Part shown: positions 1 to 6,917 of the stretch, piece after piece
Layout: every line of letters begins with the position of its first letter
Position numbering within the stretch: the first letter of the stretch is position 1
DNA from: an uncultured Flavobacterium sp.
Lineage (GTDB): Bacteria; Bacteroidota; Bacteroidia; Flavobacteriales; Flavobacteriaceae
Reading direction: 5' to 3'
Length of the DNA: 9,898 nt
NCBI GenBank assembly: GCA_946479395.1
Contig: CAMLFV010000100.1
Location: forward strand, 1-9,898
The notes under the pieces: generated by a model
Told to the model about the DNA's origin: nothing
Databases searched by the model: none
What the model saw: only the letters and a program-made list of their open reading frames with translations
Position numbers and translations under genes: made by a program

Positions 1-75
1 TCTTTAAACTCTCACAATTACGAAAATATCACTAAAAATACCATTTATAATGTTAAAAAAAAGAAAAACAACAGT

Positions 76-112
76 TTTGTTTATTTTTTTTAAATTAAAT
101 GTAATATTTTTA
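76..112 (+). promoter_or_regulatory. Weak candidate Bacteroidota promoter for the T9SS gene
   Basis: TTTG at 76-79 is followed, after 22 bases of AT-rich spacer, by TAATATTT at 102-109. The overlapping TATTTTTA at 105-112 differs from TAnnTTTG only in its last base. The spacing suits the phylum's -33/-7 pattern, but the region is so AT-rich that chance matches are likely. Transcription would begin near 115-120, giving a leader of about 25 bases. Confidence 0.3.
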
Positions 113-143
113 TAGATTACTAACAACATATAATAATCTAAAA

Positions 144-242
144 ATGAAAAAGAAACTAACCCTTTTTCAACGTCAGATTAGTTGGCTACTGCCCAAAGCC
201 TTCTTAATTTTGGCGTTATTAGCGTTCAATGAAACGCATGCA
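144..242 (+). other. Sec signal peptide of the T9SS protein
   Basis: Residues 1-33: MKKK basic start, a second basic patch (QRQ, then K18), a hydrophobic core FLILALLAF, and a THA-Q cleavage site after A33. T9SS cargo uses Sec for the inner-membrane step, so this agrees with the C-terminal sorting domain and supports the ATG at 144 as the true start. Confidence 0.85.
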
Positions 243-3200
243 CAACCTACATGTACTGCAATAGGAGGAAACTTTAGTGAAAATTTTGACACTACGCCTA
301 CCGGTGGCACAACAAATCCTTCTGTCCCCGATTGCTGGAGTTACATTGACAATATGTCTACAACAGGTTACGGATACACTGCTTCTTCAACAACAACCGT
401 AACATCACCTCCAAATTTTTTCAGGTTTTACAGAATGTGTTCTACAGCTAATGTAAACGAAGATTTAACGCTGGTATCTCCTGAAACAGTTAATTTAGGA
501 AATGGCACAAAACAAGTACGTTTCTACGCTCGCGGAAACTCAACAACCGTTACAAGTATATTAGAAGTTGTGCGGTTAAACGGAAACACTTCTGCAGCCA
601 CAGCTACCGTTTTAGCTACATTTGATATTACAGGTAACACCTATTCTGAATATATTGTTCCATTACCTGCTACAACTGATGATTATTTTGGATTTAGGGT
701 TCCGCATAATGGTTCTACTACTACAAATTATCCCTATGCTTTTATAGACGATGTTTTTTATGAAGATTTAGAAACCTGTTTTTTTCCTACAAATGCAACT
801 GTTTCTGCTATTACCCAGAATACAGCTACTATCTCATGGACTGCTTCGATAGATACAAATGTTACTGGTTATGAATACGAGGTACGATCAAATGGTGCTG
901 CTGGTTCTGGAGCAACCGGCTTAGCAGCATCAGGTAATACTGCTGGTGTTTCAGCTAACATTACAGGTTTGTCACCATCTGTAAATTATACAGTTTATGT
1001 ACGAAGTGTTTGTGGAACTTCAACGGGTAGATGGAATCCACAGTCATTAAATTTTCAAACACTATGCGGTGTTGTTACAGGTAATTTTTACGAGGGATTT
1101 GATACTACCGCTACCGGAACAACATCAAATAATAATTTCCCAAATTGCTGGAGTTATGTTGACCAAGTTACAACTACAGGTTATGGCTATGTTAATGCCA
1201 CAAATGCACAATCGGGAAACAATTCGTATCGTTTATATAAAACCAATTCTACTGCCAACCAAGGTCAGAATTTAATTTTAATTTCGCCCGAAACCGATAA
1301 TTTAGGTAACGGAACCAAACAATTACGTTTTTCTGTTCGTGCCGGCACAGCTACGAATGTGAACAATTTAGAGATAGTAACCGCAAACGGCGACGATGCA
1401 AACGCTACCTTTACTGTGATACGAACTATTAATGTTGATTATCTTACCTATCAAGAATATATTATTCCGTTACCTGCGACTACCGACGATTATTTTGGTT
1501 TTAGATTGGCGCATAACGGAACAACAACACTATCTACCATTCATTTAGATGATATTTATTACGAAGATTTAGCAGATTGTTTTTTCCCTACCGCATTAAC
1601 AATAGGTAACATAACCCAGACAGGTTCAGATTTGTCTTGGACTGCGTCGGTTTCAACCAGCGTTACAGGATATGAATACGAAGTTCGTTCTTCTGGTGCA
1701 CCAGGATCGGGAACAACCGGATTGGGCGCAACCGGTATTGTTACAGGAACTTCTACTACAGTAACAGGTTTATCGCCTTCGGTAGAATATACCGTTTATA
1801 TACGCAGTATATGCGGAACTACGGAAGGAATTTGGAATCCTGTATCACAGATTTTTAATACCTTGTGCGGCGTTATTACCGGAAACTTCTATGAAAGTTT
1901 CGATACAACAACGGCAGGATCTACTACAAATGCAACGTATCCTTATTGCTGGAGTTACATAGACGATGTTACTACAACAGGCTATGGATATGTATTGAAT
2001 AGTACTACCTATGCACAATCACCAACGCAATCGTTCAGATTGTACAGAACCAATTCTACAACAAATGCTGCCCAGGAACTTCTTTTAATTTCGCCCGAAA
2101 CAGATAATCTTGGAAATGGTACCAAACAGTTGCGTTTTTCGGTTAGATCTTATTTAGCAAGCTATACCAACAAATTAGAGATAATATCGTTAGCAGATAA
2201 TACCACAACAGCAAATGCTACAGTTTTAGCAACGATATACAAAGACGATACTGCTTATCAGGAATACATTGTTCCGCTACCTGCAACAACCGATGATTAT
2301 TTTGCTTTTAGAATGGCATATAATGGCCTTACAGCGACATCATCGGTAGTAATAGACGATGTTTACTACGAAGATTTATCACCTTGTATTTTCCCAATGA
2401 ACATAGACGCAAACGCTATTACCGGAAACACTGCAACCATATCTTGGGACGCTTCTTTAGCAACCGGAGTTACTGGTTACGAATATGAAATACGTACTTC
2501 TGGCGATGCCGGTTCCGGAGCTGTAGGTTTAAAAACAAGCGGTACCGTTACAGGAACATCTGTAAACATTACCGGGTTGGATCCTGCTACCCAATATGTT
2601 GTATATGTACGAAGTATTTGTGGATCAACCAATGGAATATGGACTGCTTTTCCATTGACTTTTTATACTTTATGCGGAATAGTTACCGGAAATTTCTATG
2701 AAGGATTTGATACTACTGAAACAGGTACTACAACAAATAATAATTTCCCCTATTGTTGGAGTTATGTTGACGAAGTAGTTACAACAGGTTATGGTTATGT
2801 GAATGCAGCAAATGCACAATCACCAAGCAATTCGTACAGAATGTACCGTACAAATACAACTACGAACCAAGGTCAAAACCTAAGATTAATTTCCCCGGAA
2901 ACAGATAATTTAGGAAACGGTAATTGGGTTAAACAAGTACGCTTTTCAGCAAGAAGCACAGGTACCAATCCACAAATCCTAGAAGTATTTACATCTAACG
3001 GTACTACATCATCAGCTAATTTCACCGTGTTGGATACTATATTGGTAAGTGGTACAACGTATCAGGAATATACTATTTATTTCCCTCAAACAACCGATGA
3101 TTACTTTGGTTTCAATTTACCTCATAACGGAACAACATCGGCAGGTACGGTACATATCGATGATGTTTATTATGAAGATACTCCCTCTTGTAAACCTATT

Positions 3201-6200
3201 TTATCGAACAATATTACCATAAGTAAAGTTCTTAAAGACGGCGCAACAATTAGCTGGACAGATCTTATGAACGTTAGTGGCGTAGCTTACGAAGTAGAAG
3301 TACGTGAAACAGGTAACCCGGGAGATCCAGGTGCCGATTTCGTGGGAATAACAGCCCCAGGCGTTACATCTATAAATGCTATAGGGTTAAATCCTACTAC
3401 CAGATACAGCGTTTATGTAAGAGTGATTTGTTCTGCTACAGATGAAAGTATTTGGGCTTATGGAGGAGATCTGCAAACATCATGTGATTATCCTGATTTA
3501 ATTGCTGCTCCACCAGCTGTAATCTGCGGTTATGGTCCGGTAGAACTAACGGCAATTTTCGATTCAGGAATCGTTCAATGGTTTGATGCCGAAGAAGACG
3601 GAAATTTAGTACATACCGGTCCAACATTTACAACCCCCTCTTTATCTGCAAATACCAGTTATTGGGTTACTGCGGGTGATACTATTTCGGCACCAACATT
3701 TGTTGGCCCGACTGATACAAGCATGGCCGGTGGTGGTGCTACAGCATCAAGCTACGAAATGTATTTTACTGTTCATTCTAATCTTACATTACATTCCGTT
3801 GATATTTATCCAGGTACTGTAGGCTCAAGCGGAACAATTGATATCTATACATCATCTAATGTTAAAGTTGCCTCGATTCCTGTAACCACAACTGTTAGTG
3901 GAACTGCAACTCCACAACAAGTAGTTTTAGATGTACCATTAACACCTGGTGACTATTATATGAAAACCGACAATACCTTTAGTATGTTTAGAAATACTTC
4001 TGGTGCGGTTTATCCTTACTCAATTCCTGAATTATCCATTACAGGTAACAGCTTTTTAGCCGGTTATTATTACTATTTCTACAATTGGCAAATTGGCGGC
4101 GGTGGCTGTACAACTCCAAGAATTGAAGTTCCTGTGACTATATCACCTAAACCAGCATTTGAATTATCAACAGATAAAATTATTTCATGTGAAGGGGATG
4201 CAACTGAAGCAGTAACAATTACAACTAATTTAGGTGGATACGATACTTTTGTATGGACACCAAGTACAGGAGTTAGTGGCGATGAAGTTAACGGATGGAC
4301 ATTCAGCACCAACCAAGAGCAGGAATATACTTTGGTTGCAAGCCAATCGAACGGAATTTGTGAACACATAAAAACAGTTTTGGTTACTTCGGGTATCAAA
4401 CCAGAACCAAATCCTAATTTAGCAACTGTTCATGATGTGTGTAAAAATACTGTTACTGAACTGAATGTATTGGAAGATGTAATTAGCACAATTACAATTG
4501 GTAATTTAGCAACAACTACCGCACCAACAAGCGAAGTATCGGCTTTTGTGCAAAGTGCAGAATTCTCTAAACAACAGTATATTTACAGCGCTGCCGAATT
4601 ATTAGCACAAGGTTTAACAACTGCAGGATACATTACCGAGTTGGCTTTTGAAACGATAAATTCAGGTGCGAGTTTGACCAACGATAATTATACTATAAAA
4701 ATGATGCTGACAGCAAATACCACTTTCCCTGACAATAATTTTATTACAGGGAACTTCCATACGGTTTATTCCGCAGCAACTCACACCCATACCTTCCAAG
4801 GTATTCAGAATATGGTATTAAACACCCCTTTCTATTGGGATGGTCAGTCGAACATCATTGTTCAAATAACACAAGAAGGAATAGGCGGCGGTAACAATGC
4901 GGAAACCTATTTCACATCTGTTACAGGCAATAATGTTGGATTGCATGGTTCAAGCGCTACCGATCCGGATCCTGTTAGCGGAACAAGAACAACAGATCGC
5001 CTTGATTTAAGATTCGGTTTAGAACAATCAAAAGTAACATGGTCGCCTGCTGCAAACTTGTACTTAGATGCAGCTACAACAATTCCATATACAAGTGGAA
5101 CAAATGCTTTAACGGTTTACACCATACAAAGTTTAGGTGGAACACAGGTCTATACAGCATTACTTACGGCTCCGAGCGGTTGTTCAACAAGTGTAGATTA
5201 TACTATTAATGTTGCAGACGTTGGAACACCAATTGTTCAAGGTCAAACATTTTGTGAGGCGACACCTGTAACCGATGTAGTTGTAACGGGACATCAGGGT
5301 GCAACATTAGTTTTCTATGACGATGCTGCAGCAACTACCCCAATCACTACTATTTCACAAACAGGTACTTATTACATAGAAGCAGTTTTAGGTTCATGCA
5401 AATCGGCACGTATTCCGTTTACAGCTACCATTACACCGTTAGGTTTACCTACAGCATCATTTACCCAGGTAATTTGTGGTGCCGGAACAATTGCCGATTT
5501 AACTGCAACCGGTGTAAGCGGATCGCAAATAAACTGGTATGATTCTGCAACTTCTACAACTGTTCTGCCAACTACACATCCTTTAGTAGACAATACTACC
5601 TATTATGCTGCACAACAATTAGGAAATTGCGAGTCGGGTAGAATCGCCGTATTGGTAACGATCAACACAACAGCACTTCCAGCATTAACAGCGCAAACAA
5701 TTACCGTATGCGGAGATTTAACTTATGGAAGTATCGATCTAAATCAAATAAGTGGTTCAGAATTAGTATGGTATCCGTCTGCAACATCACAAACACCAAT
5801 ACCTAATACCGATGCTATTGTTAGCGGAACTTATTACGTATCGCAAAAATTAAACAATTGTGAATCTGTGCGCGTACCAATCACCGTATCAAGTGCACAA
5901 AGTACTGTTCCTGCTCCAACAGCGGGTGTTCAAAACATTTGTGGCAGTGGAACCGTTGCACAATTAACAGCAAACATTTTACCTAATGCCACAGCACTTT
6001 GGTATAGTACTGCTGCATCAACTACGCCATTACAACCAACAGATGTATTAGTAAGCGGCACGTATTATTTGGCTCAGCAGGAAGGTAACTGTATCTCGCC
6101 AAAAATTCCGGTAGCTGTACGTGTAACAAACACTTCAGCTCCTGCTGTAGCTCCATTTACATTATGTGAAGGATCAACAGTGGCAGATTTAACTATTTCT

Positions 6201-6845
6201 GAACCTACGGGTATATCGCACAAATGGTTTATCAACAGTAGTTCTACGACCGAATTGCCATTAACCGATATTTTAATAAGCGGATATTATTTTGTGGTTC
6301 GAGTTGAAAACGGATGTGAATCTGCAAGAACGCAGGTACAAGTTACCATTAACAGCAGACCCAACAGTCCAACAGGTACATCGCCACAAACATTTACAGA
6401 TTATGCTGAAATAAGCAATTTAATTATGGATGAACCTAATGTAATCTGGTACATTACTTATGAAGATGCGTTGAATGGAATTAATCCTTTAAATCAGGAT
6501 ATGCCTTTGGTAAATGGAACAACCTATTATGCAGTAATTATTGGTGCAAACGGATGCCCAAGTTTACCAACACCAATTGAAACAATTATTGTTTTAGGTG
6601 TAAACGATTTTGATTTAAGTAAATTGAAATACTACCCTAACCCGGTAAATGATCTTTTAACAATTACTTATGCAGATGTTATTACAAATGTAGAAGTGTT
6701 TGATTTAAACGGAAGAATGGTTATTAAACGTGATTTTGACAATCAAACTGTTCAGTTAGATTTTAGCAGTTTAAGTTCTGGAACTTATATGCTGAATATT
6801 AAAACGAAAGAAAACAGTCAGTTTGTGAAAATTATAAAGAAATAA
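144..6845 (+). CDS. Giant secreted T9SS-dependent adhesin-like protein with jelly-roll/FN3 and Ig-like repeats
   Basis: The 2233-residue product is predicted to cross the inner membrane by Sec and the outer membrane by the type IX system, ending on the cell surface or in the medium. A basic N-terminus and hydrophobic core (residues 1-33) end in THA|QP. Residues 37-1113 are four units of about 270 residues, each a jelly-roll (FxExFDTT start, SPET, TTDDYFxF, DDVxYED motifs) followed by a fibronectin type III domain (TISW, YEYEVR, YTVYVRSICG). Residues 1114-1333 form an Ig-like domain with a probable insertion, 1335-1416 a PKD-like domain, 1420-1689 a second split PKD/Ig-like domain, and 1690-2153 six Ig-like repeats. 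Residues 2161-2233 are a T9SS type A sorting domain. I see no protease, glycosidase or other catalytic motif, so adhesion or surface structure is an inference and the ligand is unknown. The start is the first ATG of the frame, directly before the signal peptide. There is no Shine-Dalgarno, as is usual in this phylum. The frame is intact, and a hairpin terminator follows 20 bases after the stop. Confidence 0.93.
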   Translation: MKKKLTLFQRQISWLLPKAFLILALLAFNETHAQPTCTAIGGNFSENFDTTPTGGTTNPSVPDCWSYIDNMSTTGYGYTASSTTTVTSPPNFFRFYRMCSTANVNEDLTLVSPETVNLGNGTKQVRFYARGNSTTVTSILEVVRLNGNTSAATATVLATFDITGNTYSEYIVPLPATTDDYFGFRVPHNGSTTTNYPYAFIDDVFYEDLETCFFPTNATVSAITQNTATISWTASIDTNVTGYEYEVRSNGAAGSGATGLAASGNTAGVSANITGLSPSVNYTVYVRSVCGTSTGRWNPQSLNFQTLCGVVTGNFYEGFDTTATGTTSNNNFPNCWSYVDQVTTTGYGYVNATNAQSGNNSYRLYKTNSTANQGQNLILISPETDNLGNGTKQLRFSVRAGTATNVNNLEIVTANGDDANATFTVIRTINVDYLTYQEYIIPLPATTDDYFGFRLAHNGTTTLSTIHLDDIYYEDLADCFFPTALTIGNITQTGSDLSWTASVSTSVTGYEYEVRSSGAPGSGTTGLGATGIVTGTSTTVTGLSPSVEYTVYIRSICGTTEGIWNPVSQIFNTLCGVITGNFYESFDTTTAGSTTNATYPYCWSYIDDVTTTGYGYVLNSTTYAQSPTQSFRLYRTNSTTNAAQELLLISPETDNLGNGTKQLRFSVRSYLASYTNKLEIISLADNTTTANATVLATIYKDDTAYQEYIVPLPATTDDYFAFRMAYNGLTATSSVVIDDVYYEDLSPCIFPMNIDANAITGNTATISWDASLATGVTGYEYEIRTSGDAGSGAVGLKTSGTVTGTSVNITGLDPATQYVVYVRSICGSTNGIWTAFPLTFYTLCGIVTGNFYEGFDTTETGTTTNNNFPYCWSYVDEVVTTGYGYVNAANAQSPSNSYRMYRTNTTTNQGQNLRLISPETDNLGNGNWVKQVRFSARSTGTNPQILEVFTSNGTTSSANFTVLDTILVSGTTYQEYTIYFPQTTDDYFGFNLPHNGTTSAGTVHIDDVYYEDTPSCKPILSNNITISKVLKDGATISWTDLMNVSGVAYEVEVRETGNPGDPGADFVGITAPGVTSINAIGLNPTTRYSVYVRVICSATDESIWAYGGDLQTSCDYPDLIAAPPAVICGYGPVELTAIFDSGIVQWFDAEEDGNLVHTGPTFTTPSLSANTSYWVTAGDTISAPTFVGPTDTSMAGGGATASSYEMYFTVHSNLTLHSVDIYPGTVGSSGTIDIYTSSNVKVASIPVTTTVSGTATPQQVVLDVPLTPGDYYMKTDNTFSMFRNTSGAVYPYSIPELSITGNSFLAGYYYYFYNWQIGGGGCTTPRIEVPVTISPKPAFELSTDKIISCEGDATEAVTITTNLGGYDTFVWTPSTGVSGDEVNGWTFSTNQEQEYTLVASQSNGICEHIKTVLVTSGIKPEPNPNLATVHDVCKNTVTELNVLEDVISTITIGNLATTTAPTSEVSAFVQSAEFSKQQYIYSAAELLAQGLTTAGYITELAFETINSGASLTNDNYTIKMMLTANTTFPDNNFITGNFHTVYSAATHTHTFQGIQNMVLNTPFYWDGQSNIIVQITQEGIGGGNNAETYFTSVTGNNVGLHGSSATDPDPVSGTRTTDRLDLRFGLEQSKVTWSPAANLYLDAATTIPYTSGTNALTVYTIQSLGGTQVYTALLTAPSGCSTSVDYTINVADVGTPIVQGQTFCEATPVTDVVVTGHQGATLVFYDDAAATTPITTISQTGTYYIEAVLGSCKSARIPFTATITPLGLPTASFTQVICGAGTIADLTATGVSGSQINWYDSATSTTVLPTTHPLVDNTTYYAAQQLGNCESGRIAVLVTINTTALPALTAQTITVCGDLTYGSIDLNQISGSELVWYPSATSQTPIPNTDAIVSGTYYVSQKLNNCESVRVPITVSSAQSTVPAPTAGVQNICGSGTVAQLTANILPNATALWYSTAASTTPLQPTDVLVSGTYYLAQQEGNCISPKIPVAVRVTNTSAPAVAPFTLCEGSTVADLTISEPTGISHKWFINSSSTTELPLTDILISGYYFVVRVENGCESARTQVQVTINSRPNSPTGTSPQTFTDYAEISNLIMDEPNVIWYITYEDALNGINPLNQDMPLVNGTTYYAVIIGANGCPSLPTPIETIIVLGVNDFDLSKLKYYPNPVNDLLTITYADVITNVEVFDLNGRMVIKRDFDNQTVQLDFSSLSSGTYMLNIKTKENSQFVKIIKK
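252..1064 (+). repeat. Long repeat unit 1 (jelly-roll + FN3, A-type)
   Basis: Residues 37-307. The jelly-roll covers about 37-211 and the FN3 domain starts at C212 (CFFP). Cysteines conserved across units are C37, C64 (CWSY), C212 and C290 (VCG), suggesting disulfides in the exported protein. The loop between CWSY and the RxYR motif is two residues longer than in units 2 and 4. This unit also has a cysteine, C99, that the other three lack. Confidence 0.85.
1065..1865 (+). repeat. Long repeat unit 2 (jelly-roll + FN3, B-type)
   Basis: Residues 308-574. It opens with LCGVVTGNFYEGFDTT; the jelly-roll runs to about 478 and the FN3 domain starts at C479. It shares NNNFP, GYGYVNA, NAQS and TNQGQNL with unit 4 but not with units 1 or 3. 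Confidence 0.85.
1866..2672 (+). repeat. Long repeat unit 3 (jelly-roll + FN3, A-type)
   Basis: Residues 575-843. The jelly-roll covers about 575-747 and the FN3 domain starts at C748 (CIFP). It shares with unit 1 the longer loop after CWSYID, the STT tract within it, and the NTATISW strand of the FN3 domain. Confidence 0.85.
2673..3482 (+). repeat. Long repeat unit 4 (jelly-roll + FN3, B-type, divergent FN3)
   Basis: Residues 844-1113. The jelly-roll is close to unit 2, with a small insertion turning NGTKQ into NGNWVKQ. The FN3 domain from C1016 is the most divergent of the four: CKPI replaces CFFP, and VAYEVEVRETG replaces the GYEYEVR strand. It ends at TSC, which opens the following Ig-like domain. 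Confidence 0.85.
3483..4148 (+). other. Ig-like domain with probable inserted jelly-roll-like domain
   Basis: Residues 1114-1335. The first part (ICGYGPVELTA, VQWFDAEEDG, NTSYWVTAGDT) matches the start of the later Ig-like repeats of this protein (CGxGT, WYDSAT, TTYYAAQQ). Their final strand (CESxRxPxxVT) appears only at C1322 as CTTPRIEVPVTI. The roughly 140 residues between (about 1181-1320, positions 3684-4103) are rich in beta-type sequence and aromatics (GYYYYFYNW) and look like a separate domain placed in the last hairpin. Confidence 0.6.
4146..4391 (+). other. PKD-like domain
   Basis: Residues 1335-1416. The pattern is a leading PKPAFELS, a cysteine (SCEGD), a FVWTPSTGVSG strand, an EYTLVAS strand and a late cysteine (GICEH). 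This is the usual order of PKD/Ig-like modules in large Bacteroidota surface proteins. The assignment rests on motif order only. Confidence 0.5.
4401..5210 (+). other. PKD/Ig-like domain interrupted by a second beta-sandwich-like domain
   Basis: About residues 1420-1689. The host domain begins around C1433 (VCKNTVTELNV) and resumes at K1630 with VTWSPAANLYLD, then PYTSGTNALTVY and GCSTSVDYTINV. Between them (about 1452-1629, positions 4497-5030) lies a block with QYIYSAAELLAQG, ITELAFETI, NYTIKMMLT and a PFYWDGQSNIIVQIT strand. From memory this is a recurrent jelly-roll-like module of flavobacterial secreted proteins. Confidence 0.5.
5211..6602 (+). repeat. Six tandem Ig-like (CHU_C-type) repeats
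   Basis: Residues about 1690-1765, 1766-1843, 1844-1920, 1921-1996, 1997-2071 and 2072-2153. The first five carry a leading cysteine (C1704, C1778, C1856, C1933, C2008; spacing 74-78 residues), then a WY/FY strand with an aSxTxPL-like stretch, a GTYY or TTYY strand, and a second cysteine in a CESxR-like motif. The sixth lacks the first cysteine (QTFTDYAEIS) but keeps VIWYITYEDA, TTYYAV and GCPS. Such arrays commonly form a stalk just before the T9SS sorting domain. Confidence 0.75.
6624..6842 (+). other. T9SS type A C-terminal sorting domain
   Basis: Residues 2161-2233. It shows the expected order: LKYYPNPVNDLLTI, then VEVFDLNGRMV, then LSSGTYMLNI, and a basic end FVKIIKK. In characterised Bacteroidota this beta-sandwich targets cargo to the type IX translocon and is usually removed, with the protein attached to the surface or released. 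The length of about 73 residues is typical. Confidence 0.92.
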
Positions 6846-6865
6846 TTCTCTTTAATAACAAAAGT

Positions 6866-6893
6866 AAAAGCCGCTCGAAATGAGCGGCTTTTT
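6866..6893. terminator. Bidirectional intrinsic terminator between convergent genes
   Basis: AAAAGCCGCTC (6866-6876), a five-base loop GAAAT (6877-6881) and GAGCGGCTTTT (6882-6892) form a perfect 11-bp stem with a GC-rich core. On the + strand it ends in a T run (6889-6893) followed by ATGTTTTT. On the - strand the stem is followed by TTTTACTTTTG. It lies 20 bases after the T9SS gene stop and 25 bases after the polA stop, so it can serve both genes. Confidence 0.9.
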
Positions 6894-6917
6894 ATGTTTT
6901 TCAAAATTCAATTTTTA

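Noticed and set aside
252..3482. Periodic structure that might suggest a CRISPR or other DNA repeat array
   Set aside because: The period of about 270 codons, in-frame divergence and synonymous differences show protein-domain repeats, not DNA-level repeats with spacers.
4079..4399. A 106-codon open frame on the - strand inside the T9SS gene
   Set aside because: It lies antisense to a continuous, well-supported domain region, has no recognisable motif or promoter, and is explained by the low stop frequency opposite this coding sequence.
5372..5593. Short - strand open frame within the Ig-like repeats, and similar ones at 1069-1275 (+) and 3436-3627 (-)
   Set aside because: All overlap the strongly supported reading frame of the T9SS protein and show no start signal or protein motif of their own.
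144..6845. Possibility of a secreted protease or gingipain-like enzyme, because the jelly-rolls resemble cleaved-adhesin domains
   Set aside because: I found no caspase-like, serine or metallo-protease motif in the 2233 residues. Only adhesin-type and Ig-like modules are present.
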